Below, in pieces: positions 45,721-58,400 of a stretch of DNA of 64,000 nt (its first letter is position 1; every line of letters begins with the position of its first letter). A model generated the notes under the pieces. That model was not told where the DNA came from and did no database searches. It worked only from the letters and a program-made list of their open reading frames with translations. Origin of the DNA: Euphorbia lathyris (Eukaryota > Streptophyta > Magnoliopsida > Malpighiales > Euphorbiaceae); contig NC_088918.1 in the NCBI RefSeq assembly GCF_963576675.1, positions 64,559,001 to 64,623,000 on the forward strand, in the 5' to 3' direction. Position numbers and translations under genes: made by a program.

Positions 45721-47340
45721 CTTTTGATAGGCAATACAAAGTAGCCATATATATATATATATATTCAAGTGACGCATAACATGCTATAACAAGTAGTCAA
45801 CTTATTCGTTTGTTTCTATTAAATTGAATCAGTTCTACTTCTTAACATATGTATATTCAAGTAACACATAACATGCTAAATTGATATGAAACATATGTCT
45901 ATTCGTGAATCAATTCTACTTCCTAAACAAAACATAAAATAAGCCAACATGCTTCATACATAGACACATAACACATAACATGCTAAATTGACATGAAACA
46001 TATGTCTCATCAGCATAACTCATGTTAAAATAGAAAGGAATCAGACAAGTTCATCATTTTCAGCTCTAAGAGTATGCATGATCAGCTACCTTCCTAAACA
46101 GAAATCAGAACGACAACTTATTCGTGCATGTCTATTCCTTACTTATTCATAACATTTTCAGCTTTAAAAGTATGCCTAACATGCTATAACATGCTTAGTC
46201 ATAAACTTATGTTGTTAGAATCACTATGTACCTGCCTAAAGCCACCACTATGTACCTGCCACTTGGATTATACAGTTCATGATGAAGTTAGCATGGTGAT
46301 GAAGTGTATGATACTGTCAACACAAGCTTAGTCATAAACTTGTGTTGTTAGAATCATACAACTTCATCACCATGTTAAATACTTTTCCATAAGCATAACA
46401 AACCAAGTGACATCATACATAGTAATGGAGATTTAGGTTGACCATATGACTATGCTTCACAAACCATATGTTGTAGGCATGAACATTATTTCACTCAATG
46501 AACATTCACAGCAAAAGAGTATGACCAATCACAATAACATCATACATGTAACTAATCAGTTACATGCCCAAATGAACATTCATATCATAAGAGTATTGCC
46601 AATCATAAAGAACATTCAAAGCTTTAGAGTACAGCCACATGCGTAATGATCATTCATACATAAACTCTATGAGTCCTAGCTTTCTAAACAGTTATATCTA
46701 ACCAATCATTTCACACCAATCATTTCATCATCACCCACAGCATCATACATATATGTAATCGTTCAGTTCAAACCCACATAACAATATATATATATACTCA
46801 AAATCAGGCTAGTTTCCTAAATCAATGAGTTCTATGTTCATATACATACACATACTCATTCAGATAACAATCCAAGTGGAAGATATATTACAAACCTATC
46901 TCAGCAGCACCACCCACAACAACATCATACATGCAACCAATCAGTTCAAACCAACATAACAACAATATATACTCAATAAGTTAAAGAAATCTTCCCATCT
47001 GCTAAACGTAAGAACTGATTGACAATCTCTTCAGTCAGCCTTCGCATGTAGCATTATTACTATCCCTGCAAATATTATGTTCAAATAAAAAGAAATCAGA
47101 ACATCTTCAGCAACCGACACTGTATTGCCCTAGGTTAAAAAAGATAAAGACCCAAGCTTTTCAGTGGTGAATCTAACAATGAATACAATAAAGTCAGTAT
47201 CGAAGCGAGAGATCTAACTCTTTAAATCATAGGTCTGAAAATCAATAAATCCTTATTCCAGCTGCTGAAATCGACATACACAAAAGTAAATCGGATGAGA
47301 AAAAGGGAGAGTAAGGAACAATGAAAATCAATAGATACTT
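45721..47340. repeat. CACTA interior with dispersed short direct repeats
   Basis: Words such as ACATAACATGCTAAATTGA, GAAACATATGTCT, AGTCATAAACTT and GAACATTCA recur several times between 45770 and 46640. No gene was recognised; short frames here are not credible. Confidence 0.55.
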
Positions 47341-47455
47341 ACCAGTACCGTCTTTCGAGCTCACTGATTTCATGAATCAACCATGGAGATAGAGAGAGAT
47401 GAGAGGGGATCAAGATTGCGTAACCTAGAAAATGGGATTTTGGGTGAGAGACAGG

Positions 47456-47466
47456 CTTTTTATACG
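47456..47466 (-). promoter_or_regulatory. Promoter-like TATA box near the CACTA right end
   Basis: On the minus strand CGTATAAAAAG is followed by a pyrimidine-rich leader (CTCTCATCTCTCTCTATCTC) and an ATG (47380 region). In CACTA elements the transposase promoter lies at the 5' end, so the right end may be the 5' end with its gene deleted. Confidence 0.35.
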
Positions 47467-47801
47467 AGCTGAAATTTCAGTCACACCATCCAGCGCCTAA
47501 ATTTGGTATATGGCCGCATAAGTGAAATTTTGTTTTCCGCTTTTTTTGTTTTCCATATACAATGACAGTCATTTATTTCAGGTGTCATTTGATGAGTAAG
47601 TGAAATTTAACAAAAACGCGCGTTTTCTTTGGATAACGGGCTTCTGTACTCGTAACGTCATTTGAGAATCGAGCGCATATTTTGTTTCGCCTTCAGATGA
47701 CATAGAGTTAAAATACTGTCACGAAAAATATTCAGACGACACGAAAACAAATGTCTGTCATGTATCTTGTGTCATGTGAAAGGGAAAATGGCATAGTATT
47801 T

Positions 47802-48429
47802 ACGGTTAGGAATGTGAGTTCCTGGATCATGGGGTTAACTGAATCCTTGCGAAAAAGAACTTCATGCTAACGTGTTAAGGTCTCTTGAAAAAGGCGCATA
47901 ATGATTGAAGTTCGCAATAAATAAGGTTGCTAGCACTTGAGGTTTGCATTTTTACTATTAGACTCTTTTCAATTTTGTTTTTTTACATGCCCCTTATTTT
48001 TATACGCTTACTAACCTAGGCATCAAAGAGACCCGATGCCGACTCCTGATGCCTCTTTTTGTCTTTACAAATTCCAATAACTTCGGTCATCATTAACCAT
48101 CTCTAGTGAATGGAGTTTTTCGAACAAAACATCATTGTTTCGGTGAGCGTACACTTGCGATTCCATCATTGGATCAACAAGTCTAGGAGTAATGGTAAGG
48201 ATGTGGATCCTAACGCAAGAAATGGTAGAATCAAACAATAGCACGGGAAAAATATGATGTTAATGTAAGAAACATCAGACCCAATATCAGTTGTAATTGA
48301 CTGTGCTAATAACGACAAAAAAGAAATGACATAATGGAAACGATAATGCTAACCGCAATGCGAGAAACGTCAGTGTTGATGCCGAAAGATTCATGTACCA
48401 TGTTGAAAATGGAGGACTTAAATGTCAAC
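47802..48429. other. No gene seen; possibly distal LTR of the next element
   Basis: No coding frame. It may include the U5 side of the minus-strand Copia LTR, whose outer border I could not fix. Confidence 0.35.
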
Positions 48430-48767
48430 ATTTATTTTATTAAATTGAAAATAAAACTTTACAAGAATAATAAGGCATTCTTTTTTTTATATATTGATGC
48501 ACTCTTACTCACTCACGCACTTTTCTCTCTTTCTCACTGACTTATTACTTTTGGACGCTTTTGCTCTCTACTTGAACTTTTTTATTTTTGCACACATAAA
48601 GGAGATCCTAAGCACACTATTTATAGTATTTTAAATTTATTTTGGACCACAAATCAAGTAGGCAAGGAAACAAAAAAATCAACCAAATAACTTAAAAATA
48701 TCTAGATATTATAGTAGATTAATCTAGAAATGAATTTTGTAGACTACTCTAGAAATTAATCTACTCA
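48430..48767 (-). repeat. Probable 3' LTR part of a minus-strand Copia element
   Basis: On the minus strand a purine tract (AAAAAAAAGGGAG, 48768-48780) is followed by TGAGTAGATTAATTTC, then a TATA-like ACTATAAATAGTGTGC (about 48620) and a T/A-rich end region. This is the expected layout of a Copia 3' LTR start. The outer end is not determined. Confidence 0.5.
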
Positions 48768-48834
48768 CTCCCTTTTTTTTAAAAGTTGGTGATGTATAAA
48801 AAAATACTCTCCCTCAGCACCAATTTTTAATATC

Positions 48835-50895
48835 TCATACTTGCTTGTCATTGCAAATTGCTTTCTGAACTGTTCAAAATTTTGCACTTTTAGTCCTTTC
48901 ATAGAGATGATAGTAACTTGATCTTCAGACTTCATGTACTGCATTTTGATGTCTTCACGTAAGACTTTCTCTTATACAAAGTGATAATGCACCTACATAT
49001 AGTTAGTGCATGCGTGGAACATTGGATTCTGAGTCAAGTGTATAACTAACTGATTATCACAATATAATTATACCGAGTAATCGCTTAACTGATGAAGATC
49101 CTTTGTAAGTTGTATCATTCAAGTTTATTCTTAAATTGCGGTGGCTGCTTCCCTATACTCTGGCTTGGTACTCAATAAGGACATCGTAGGTTGTCTTTTG
49201 CTGCATCAAGATAATGGTCCCAATCTGAGACCAAACACATAATATATAGTCGAACGTCTTGTGTCATGATCTTCAGCATAATCAGCATCACAATATCCAT
49301 GTACCTCACTCTTTTCTCCTTTATTGTATAGGATACCATAGTCCATGGTACCTCAGACATGTCCTAAGATTCTTTAAATAGCTTCTAAATGAGGCTTCTT
49401 CGGATTCTGCATAAACCGAGTTACCATACATATTGCATATGATATGTCTGGCCTTGTTAGAGTGTGATAGATCAGGGTACCAACTAGTTGTCTGTACATG
49501 GTAGCATCCTCCAAGTCATTTTCTTTAATGGAATATAAATTTTCATGCACCTCCACTAAAGTTGTAATAGGTTTGCATTCTAGCATCCCAAACTTCTCTA
49601 AAAGATCTTTAGCATACTTGTGCTGATACAAAAAAAAAGTCATTCCTTTATACGCTCAACTTCAAGACCAAGGAAATGATTTAACTCTCCCAAGGATTTA
49701 ATTTTCAAATGTACCGATAAGTTGGCCCTAACTTGATTAATCTCAGTAGCATCATCAACATAAACTAATATTATAGCCAACTTCTCACATTCCCATTCGC
49801 AAACAAACTGGAATCAGTTGGTGCCATCATGTAACCACTTTGAATCAAGAATTCTGATATCTTCTCGTACCATGCTCTTTGGTGCTTGCTTCAATCCATA
49901 CAACAACTTCTTCATTTTCCGTACATAGTTTTGTTGAGCCTTACTCTCGAATCCTTGAGGTTGGTCCATGTAAATCTCTCGATCCAATTCTCCATGTAAA
50001 AAAGCTTTCTTCACGTCCATCTACCATATCTTCCAATCTTTACTGGCTACAATGCTAATAGAACAAGTATTGTGATAACCTTTGTAATTAGGCTAAATGT
50101 CTCATCATAGTCCAGACCATACTTTTGTGAGAATCCTCGAGGCATCAAATGAGCTTTGTATCTCTATCAACTGATCCATCGAGATGTTGCTTTACTTTAT
50201 ATACCCATTTGCAGTAAATGGGCTTCACATCTTTGGGTTTGGGAACTAAATACAAAGTTTCATTCTGCTCTAAGGCATCTGTCTCTTCCTATATAGACTT
50301 TCTCCACTCCTTACTTAAGGATGCTCTTCATATATCGCATGCTCTTTTACTACTTCTTTGATCACTTCCTGATTCAGGTACTTAATATTTGGTCTCTACT
50401 TTCTAATTACAATTCATACGAGTGATTATTGTTCTTCTATTGTTTTTTCATCATCAACAATCTCCTTGAGCTGACTTGGTCGTTCATCTTCGGGTGTTTG
50501 ATCATGTGCTCGTGTACTCCATGGAGATTAAGTCTTCTCAGGTGACTTGTTCATAATGTTTTCTTCTACTTTTTCCTCTTCGTGAGTGATTTATTGTGTC
50601 ATCTTATCTCTTTGAAGTTTTTCTTGTAATTCTCTTTGATTTCTTTTGAATCGGGTAGTACTCCTTCATGAGAAGAACACTAGGATGAAGCTTCATCAAA
50701 CACCACATTTCTTTAAGCATAACACCTCCATGTTCTTAGGTCACAACACATCCACCCCTTTCTTTGATTGTCATAACCCACAAAAATGCATCTTATAGCT
50801 GTCCTATCAAAATTACTACGTAAATGATTAGGAACTCTTGAGACGACACAAAACAAGTTGGGGTCCAACTCTTTTGAAGAGGGAGTGAATGATGA
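48835..50895 (-). pseudogene. Copia pol (integrase end, RT, RNase H), decayed
   Basis: Minus strand, right to left: integrase C-terminal part (SRVPNHLRSNFDRTAIRCIF, VGYDNQRKG; 50895-50720), RT start (ETLYLVPKPKDVKPIYCKWV; about 50290-50190), QPQGFESK and [11 protein letters not shown] (50000-49870), HKYAKDLLEKFGMLECKPIT and LTRPDISYAICMVTRFMQNP (49640-49390), RNase H ([17 protein letters not shown]; about 49300-49230) and the terminal GLKVQNFEQFRKQ (about 48890). Many stops and frame slips; the YVDD region is changed. The protein lineage differs from the Sirevirus at 1-8305. Confidence 0.82.
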
Positions 50896-51545
50896 GGGCA
50901 TTTTCGACACGGGCCTGTGTGATGGAGCAAATTCTGCCACAGTCGACGATAAGGGAGGGAGCTGCTAAAAATCAGCTCCACACTCCGTCTAGCCTGGCCA
51001 CACGCTGTGTGGAGCCCTGCCCAAACCTCATGTCCATGGAAGAAGTTAGCATTCAGCGTGTGGCTGCAAGGGCTTTGGCCACACGCCCGTGTGGAGCAAT
51101 GCGAAACGCCTTGTGGCTCCCCTGAAATGGCATTCCCGACCAGTTTTGTCCCGGGCTACCATTTCTATACTGATTCTGAATTTACTATTTTGCCATTCTG
51201 AATTTTACTGTTTTTTCATATCGGTTTAATCACCCAAATTCCATTTAGTCTTTTTGTTCGTTTATTACCCCTATCCTTATTTAAGTGCTTGTAACCCTAT
51301 TTGGGGCATTAGTGTCTTTTACTTTCTTTCTTTGGAGGTATATAAACCTCTCTTTTTGTACGAAATACAATTTTTTATGAAATTAAATTTAATTAGCCTC
51401 CATGGTTAAGAGTTTGTTCTTCAAACTTGGGATTCACTCCTTCAACCTAGACTTGAGAAGAAACATTCTTTGTGGATTTAAGATTAAAATTCTCACTTTG
51501 ATTTCGGTCTATATAAGTTTGTCCTTTTAGGTATCACATCCGCAA
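50896..51545. other. LTR-like or leader-like sequence, unassigned
   Basis: The Copia frame stops matching at about 50895. What follows is GC-richer, with CACGGGCCTGTGTG, CACACGCTGTGTGG and CACACGCCCGTGTGG words, then a TATATAAACC (51339) and a long leader-like stretch to GGTATCACA. Such a series resembles a retrotransposon LTR, but I see no second copy or duplication. Confidence 0.35.
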
Positions 51546-51897
51546 ATCACAAATACAATTAAAACATCTTTTTGACTTATCTAATCTTTATCTGTCGAAT
51601 TATGTACACATATCATATTTCTGACTGATTACACGGTCTTTAAGATAAAAAAAACCTCATTTCTGAATTACTCTAGAAGTATACCAAAACCTTTCCTTTC
51701 AACAAATTATGTATATTAAATATTCCACATAAACCAACCCTATTAGATTTTCAATATCTTTCCACAAATAAATTTGTGAAATAGCACTTTTATTGAATAA
51801 CCAATCAAGAGAGAGCATGCAGCTAAAAATCAGCTTTATACAACATCAAAACATATTTACAAATTACAAACTAAAATCACCTATTAACATATATCAA
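51546..51897. other. AT-rich spacer, nothing recognised
   Basis: No frame or repeat of note. Confidence 0.4.
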
Positions 51898-52204
51898 TTA
51901 TTTATTGGGAAAATTACAAAACTAGGTCAAATGGGAGGCCCATTTACATATTTAACCCATTTACTCAACCTATTACATATCTAGACTCATTTTGTGTGAC
52001 TTTCCAAAAATACCCCCAATATTTACACGCGGCTCGCCCCATCCCGTCTGACTTCGCATATTCCATACTATGCGAAGTCTGCGAAGTAAATGTTTGGATT
52101 TGCTTGATGAATTTAGTTCGCATATGCGAAGCCTGGATGTGTTTTGAAGCTAATTCGCGAAGTGGTATATAACAAAAAAGGGCAAACAACAACGGATTCT
52201 AACA

Positions 52205-52395
52205 TTAAAATCATAACATTATCAAAATTTACAACAAGATTGCCACAATAACGACATTCAAATCATAACATTATCAAAATTTACAACAAGATTGCCACAA
52301 TGAACTCTACTAACATTATCAAAATTTACAACAAGATTGCCACAATAACGACATTCAAATCATAACATTATCAAAATCTACTAACAAGATTGGCA
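52205..52395 (+). repeat. 52-bp tandem repeat inside the second Mutator-like element
   Basis: CATAACATTATCAAAATTTA begins units at 52211 and 52263; AACATTATCAAAATTTACAA begins a variant unit near 52313, and a further copy is at 52363. Three to four units. Confidence 0.8.
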
Positions 52396-52609
52396 CCATG
52401 GGATGGACGTGTCCCATGGTGCACCCCGAGATTGACACAACCTCTCCTAACGAATCATTTCAAGAGTGAATGTGTCAATCTTGGGGAAGTTCATCCCTAT
52501 ACAGGAAGGAAAATCATCTTCCCTGCAGCTCAGTACGCCGCCTTCCAGAAAGGGATGTTACGTATTCAACCATCTACAGAAAAAAATTAACCGTGTTAGT
52601 TATGAAAAA

Positions 52610-52950
52610 GGACGATTTTGGATTCGCGAAATGAAAATTAGCGAAGCATGCGAATGTAAATGTGCAGGGGAAGAGGTGATTTTACTTCGCATAACGATTT
52701 TTTCGCGAAGTCTGCGAGGTCTGAAATGTGACTATCTACGTCGCATAACGATTTTTTCATGAAGTCTGCGAGGTCTGAAACGTAAGGATCTATTCGCAGA
52801 CTTCGCGAACTAATAGATTCGCGAGGTAGATCCATACGTTTCAGACTCTTTCTCTTCGCAGAACGTCGCGAAATCATCAATACACGAAGTAGATCATCAC
52901 TTTCCAGGCTCGTTCTCTTCGCAAAGCTTAGCGAAACCATCGATTGCAAA
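52610..52950. repeat. Cluster of CGCGAAG/CTTCGCG palindromic words
   Basis: TTCGCGAAGTCTGCGAGGTC and CATGAAGTCTGCGAGGTCTG are direct copies (52700, 52757); CGCAGACTTCGCGAAC (52796) is inverted. They could fold into several hairpins. TCCGCGAA/TTCGCGGA also occurs at 53328. Confidence 0.6.
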
Positions 52951-53478
52951 GTGAATTCATGATAAAACGCAGAAAAAAAAACAGATACTTACATTTTTCG
53001 CCCCTTTCACCCCCAAAAGCGACAATAACAATATGATAACATGGGAAGAACGAAGGAAATAACGTAGAAAAACCATTTCTTTGATGGTAACAAGAAGAAA
53101 GAAACCAAGCAACGAACATGAAGATGAAAAACCATGGTTTCGTTTTCTAGGGTTCGGAAGTTGCAGAATCAAGAGATGAAAAGAGGAAAATAAGAAATTC
53201 ATTGTGATTTTGACGAAATGGTGCAGATTTCGTGCAATTTAAAGGAAGAAAGGAAGATCAAAAGTCTTGAAATCATTAATGCAGGAGCAACTTTTCGCAT
53301 AACCAAGGAGATAGGGGGGAGCGGTGATTCGCGGAGATAGGGGGGAAGTGGGAAGGTCGGGGGTATTTTTGGAAAGTGACACAAAATGAGTCTAGATATG
53401 TAATAGGTTGAGTAAATGGGTTAAATATATAAATGGCCTTCCCATTTGACCTAGTTTTGTAATTTTTCCTTATTTATT

Positions 53479-53995
53479 TCATTTTCTCAAGGAGAAATCC
53501 AATCTGGTTTAATTCGACTACAATCTGTCAAAACAAAGAAATAACTTGCTGATCTCTTTACAAAATAATTAACAGTAAAATTGTTTACTGATATGATACA
53601 CAACCTAGGCTTAATCAATCTGTTTTGCCAGTTTGAGAGGGTAATAGAGATAATTATTAAATTTCAAGAGTCAATTGGTAAATAAATGATAAATTAGTTA
53701 TGATACAGGGATTAATTTGTAAATATACAAACAAATAGATTTATTAGTCTTGTTACTATTAGCAATATAATTAGTCTTTAAATGTTAAGAATTCTTAATG
53801 TAAGTTTGAATTTATAATCTACATGATTTCATCGTTTCCAATCCTATTTTTTCATTGTTCGTAGGCTTAATTATGATATTGGAAGAACTTGAAATTGTTT
53901 GTGACAGCACGTGTTTAATACCGTGTGGTGTTTTAGACATGTTGGAAAAATAATATTTTAATAATACTTCTTTTGATTTTTTTATGTTTTCAAAA
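53479..53995. other. Spacer left of the Helitron; possible Copia remnant
   Basis: CTTGCTGATCTCTTTACAAA (53546) and the following ATGATACACAACCTAGGC resemble the end of Copia RNase H (ADLFTK type) on the plus strand, too short to call with confidence. Otherwise nothing. Confidence 0.35.
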
Positions 53996-55456
53996 TCTAT
54001 ATATAATATAAAACAGTAATGATGGAGCTGAGTTGACACTTCCTCCTTTTTTACTGATAAAAAATATAATATAAAATATAATATATTAACTTTAGTTATA
54101 TTATTATATTTATTTATAAAAAGATTATTTTATCTGTACTATATCTAAGAGATCTACATAATTTAAATTAATCCCTAAAATCTCTCTAATTCTCAGCATA
54201 TCTATATCTAAAAGTTATATATAATTTAAATTAATCCCTAAAATATCTCTAATTCCCTGCATATCTATATCTAAAAGTTCTACATAATTTAAATTAATCC
54301 CTAAAATCCCTCTAATTCTCTGCATATCTATATTCTATATAAAACAGTAACGATGGAGCTGAGGTGTCACTTCCTCCTTTTTTACTGATAAAAAATATAA
54401 TAAAAAATATAATATATTAAATTTAGTTATATTATTATATTTATTTATAAAAAGATTATTTTATCCGTATTATATCTAATAGTTCTACAGAATTTAAATT
54501 AATCCCTAAAATCTCTCTAATTCTCTGCATATCTATATATAATATAAAACAGTAACGATGGAGCTGAGGTGTCACTCCCTCCTTTTTTACTGATAAAAAA
54601 TATAATATATTAACTTGAGTTATATTATTATATTTATTTATAAAAATATTATTTTATCTGTACTATATCTAAGAGTTCTGCAGAATTTAAATTAATCCCT
54701 AAAATCTCTCTAATTCTCTGCATATCTATATCTAAAAGTTCTACATAATTTAAATTAGTCCCTAAAATCCCTCTAATTCTCTGCATATCTATATTCTATA
54801 TATAATATAAAACAGTAACGATGGAGCTGAGGTGTCACTCCCTCCTTTTTTACTGATAAAAAATATAATATATTAACTTGAGTTATATTATTATATTTAT
54901 TTATAAAAAGATTATTTTATCTGTACTATATCTAAGAGTTCTACAGAATTTAAATTAATCCCTAAAATCTCTCTAATTCTCTGCATATCTATATCTAAAA
55001 GTTCTACATAATTTAAATTAGTCCCTAAAATCCCTCTAATTCTCTGCATATCTATATTCTATATATAATATAAAACAGTAACGATGGAGCTGAGGTGTCA
55101 CTTCCTCCTTTTTTACTAATAAAAAATATAATATATTAACTTTAGTTATATTATTATATTTATTTATAAAAAGATTATTTTATCCGTACTATATCTAAGA
55201 GTTCTACAGAATTTAAATTAATCTCTAAAATCTCTCTAATTCTCTGCATATCTATATCTAAAAGTTCTACATAATTTAAATTAGTCCCTAAAATCTCTCT
55301 ATTTCTTTGCATATCTATATATAATATAAAACAGTAACGATGGAGCTGAGGTGTCACTTCATCCTTTTTTATATCATTTATTGTAATTATTAATTATATT
55401 TTTGTTAATATTTATATATTAAGATGAATCCGTGCATCGCACGGGTCAAAAACTAG
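53996..55456 (+). mobile_element. Helitron, non-autonomous, with repeated 5' ends
   Basis: Starts A|TCTATATATAATATAAAACA and ends with the hairpin CCGTGCATCGCACGG followed by CTAG|T. Insertion between A and T, a TC start, and a CTAG end 10-12 bases after a GC hairpin are the Helitron rules. The 5' motif AACAGTAACGATGGAGCTGA is repeated at about 54012, 54343, 54547, 54811, 55074 and 55329, so the element is a head-to-tail series of 5' parts with one 3' end. No Rep/helicase gene. Confidence 0.85.
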
Positions 55457-58400
55457 TAATTGTATATTTTGCCATTTTCCAAATCACTTTCATTAACTAG
55501 ACCAAAAAATATTGGTATTTTGAAAATACAGGGCAATGGCAAAATATGACACGGAAATAATATACTAAAAGGAGGAGGATGATCTAATGAGCCATTGCTT
55601 TTTTTTTTTTTTTTTTGATGAAATATGCATACAACAGATTAGGGAGCATCTTGAAATAGAAAGTCTATAACAAACCTAGAGGCATCTTCAACGATGACCA
55701 TAATTTCCTTGCACCTAGACCCCCACTCAGAGCCGATCCTATGAACTTAGAGGTCCAGGGACGAGTTACTAAGTGGTGCCCTAATAAATAAGTACAAGTA
55801 AAAATAAAATAGAAAAGTCGATTGTATAAAAAAATATTACTTAAAAATGACATTTTTTTTGTTACATTTAACAAACAATTTAATAAAAACATTTCATATG
55901 AAAAAAAAACATTTTATATTGCTTTAAGTACCCAATTTACTGATAAAAAAATATAATAAAAAATATAATATATTAACTTGAGTTATATTATTATATTTAT
56001 TTATAAAAAGATTATTTTATCTGTACTATATCTAAGAGTTCTGCAGAATTTAAATTAATCCCTAAAATCTCTCTAATTCTCTGCATATCTATATCTAAAA
56101 GTTCTACATAATTTAAATTAGTCCCTAAAATCCCTCTAATTCTCTGCATATCTATATTCTATATATAATATAAAACAGTAACGATGGAGCTGAGGTGTCA
56201 CTCCCTCCTTTTTTACTGATAAAAAATATAATAAAAAATATAATATATTAACTTGAGTTATATTATTATATTTATTTATAAAAAGATTATTTTATCTGTA
56301 CTATATCTAAGAGTTCTACAGAATTTAAATTAATCCCTAAAATCTCTCTAATTCTCTGCATATCTATATCTAAAAGTTCTACATAATTTAAATTAGTCCC
56401 TAAAATCCCTCTAATTCTCTGCATATCTATATTCTATATATAATATAAAACAGTAACGATGGAGCTGAGGTGTCACTTCCTCCTTTTTTACTAATAAAAA
56501 ATATAATATATTAACTTTAGTTATATTATTATATTTATTTATAAAAAGATTATTTTATCCGTACTATATCTAAGAGTTCTACAGAATTTAAATTAATCTC
56601 TAAAATCTCTCTAATTCTCTGCATATCTATATCTAAAAGTTCTACATAATTTAAATTAGTCCCTAAAATCTCTCTATTTCTTTGCATATCTATATATAAT
56701 ATAAAACAGTAACGATGGAGCTGAGGTGTCACTTCATCCTTTTTTATATCATTTATTGTAATTATTAATTATATTTTTGTTAATATTTATATATTAAGAT
56801 GAATCCGTGCATCGCACGGGTCAAAAACTAGTAATTGTATATTTTGCCATTTTCCAAATCACTTTCATTAACTAGACCAAAAAATATTGGTATTTTGAAA
56901 ATACAGGGCAATGGCAAAATATGACACGGAAATAATATACTAAAAGGAGGAGGATGATCTAATGAGCCATTGCTTTTTTTTTTTTTTTTTTGATGAAATA
57001 TGCATACAACAGATTAGGGAGCATCTTGAAATAGAAAGTCTATAACAAACCTAGAGGCATCTTCAACGATGACCATAATTTCCTTGCACCTAGACCCCCA
57101 CTCAGAGCCGATCCTATGAACTTAGAGGTCCAGGGACGAGTTACTAAGTGGTGCCCTAATAAATAAGTACAAGTAAAAATAAAATAGAAAAGTCGATTGT
57201 ATAAAAAAATATTACTTAAAAATGACATTTTTTTTGTTACATTTAACAAACAATTTAATAAAAACATTTCATATGAAAAAAAAACATTTTATATTGCTTT
57301 AAGTACCCAATTTACTGATAAAAAAATATAATAAAAAATATAATATATTAACTTGAGTTATATTATTATATTTATTTATAAAAAGATTATTTTATCTGTA
57401 CTATATCTAAGAGTTCTGCAGAATTTAAATTAATCCCTAAAATCTCTCTAATTCTCTGCATATCTATATCTAAAAGTTCTACATAATTTAAATTAGTCCC
57501 TAAAATCCCTCTAATTCTCTGCATATCTATATTCTATATATAATATAAAACAGTAACGATGGAGCTGAGGTGTCACTCCCTCCTTTTTTACTGATAAAAA
57601 ATATAATAAAAAATATAATATATTAACTTGAGTTATATTATTATATTTATTTATAAAAAGATTATTTTATCTGTACTATATCTAAGAGTTCTACAGAATT
57701 TAAATTAATCCCTAAAATCTCTCTAATTCTCTGCATATCTATATCTAAAAGTTCTACATAATTTAAATTAGTCCCTAAAATCCCTCTAATTCTCTGCATA
57801 TCTATATTCTATATATAATATAAAACAGTAACGATGGAGCTGAGGTGTCACTTCCTCCTTTTTTACTAATAAAAAATATAATATATTAACTTTAGTTATA
57901 TTATTATATTTATTTATAAAAAGATTATTTTATCCGTACTATATCTAAGAGTTCTACAGAATTTAAATTAATCTCTAAAATCTCTCTAATTCTCTGCATA
58001 TCTATATCTAAAAGTTCTACATAATTTAAATTAGTCCCTAAAATCTCTCTATTTCTTTGCATATCTATATATAATATAAAACAGTAACGATGGAGCTGAG
58101 GTGTCACTTCATCCTTTTTTATATCATTTATTGTAATTATTAATTATATTTTTGTTAATATTTATATATTAAGATGAATCCGTGCATCGCACGGGTTAAA
58201 AACTAGTAATTGTATATTTTGCCATTTTCCAAATCACTTTCATTAACTAGACCAAAAAATATTGGTATTTTGAAAATACAGGGCAATGGCAAAATATGAC
58301 ACGGAAATAATATACTAAAAGGAGGAGGATGATCTAATGAGCCATTGCTTTTTTTTTTTTTTTGATGAAATATGCATACAACAGATTAGGGAGCATCTTG

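Larger units (their letters stand above)
43590..47798. mobile_element. Non-autonomous CACTA (En/Spm) transposon carrying an E2-like gene
   Basis: Left end CACTATGCCA at 43590-43599 and right end TGGCATAGTA at 47789-47798 are inverted. TTT (43587-43589) and TTT (47799-47801) give the 3-bp duplication of CACTA elements. Both ends carry sub-terminal repeats built on GACGACGGTTA, CTGTCAT and GTGACAG, as bound by CACTA transposases. No transposase (TNP2) sequence was seen. Inside lie an E2-like gene, a set of inverted and direct repeats, and near the right end a minus-strand promoter-like TATAAAAAG. Confidence 0.82.
51907..53469. mobile_element. Non-autonomous Mutator-like element (second)
   Basis: Inverted ends of about 120 bp: left GGGAAAATTACAAAACTAGG, right (reverse complement) GGAAAAATTACAAAACTAGG, continuing through ACTCATTTTGTGTGACTTTC. 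TTATTTATT at 51898-51906 is repeated at 53470-53478, a perfect 9-bp duplication. The interior holds a 52-bp tandem repeat and many TTCGCGAA/TCTGCGAAG words. No transposase. Confidence 0.88.

Noticed and set aside
49172..49360. Independent small gene on the minus strand
   Set aside because: Out-of-frame translation of the Copia RNase H remnant.
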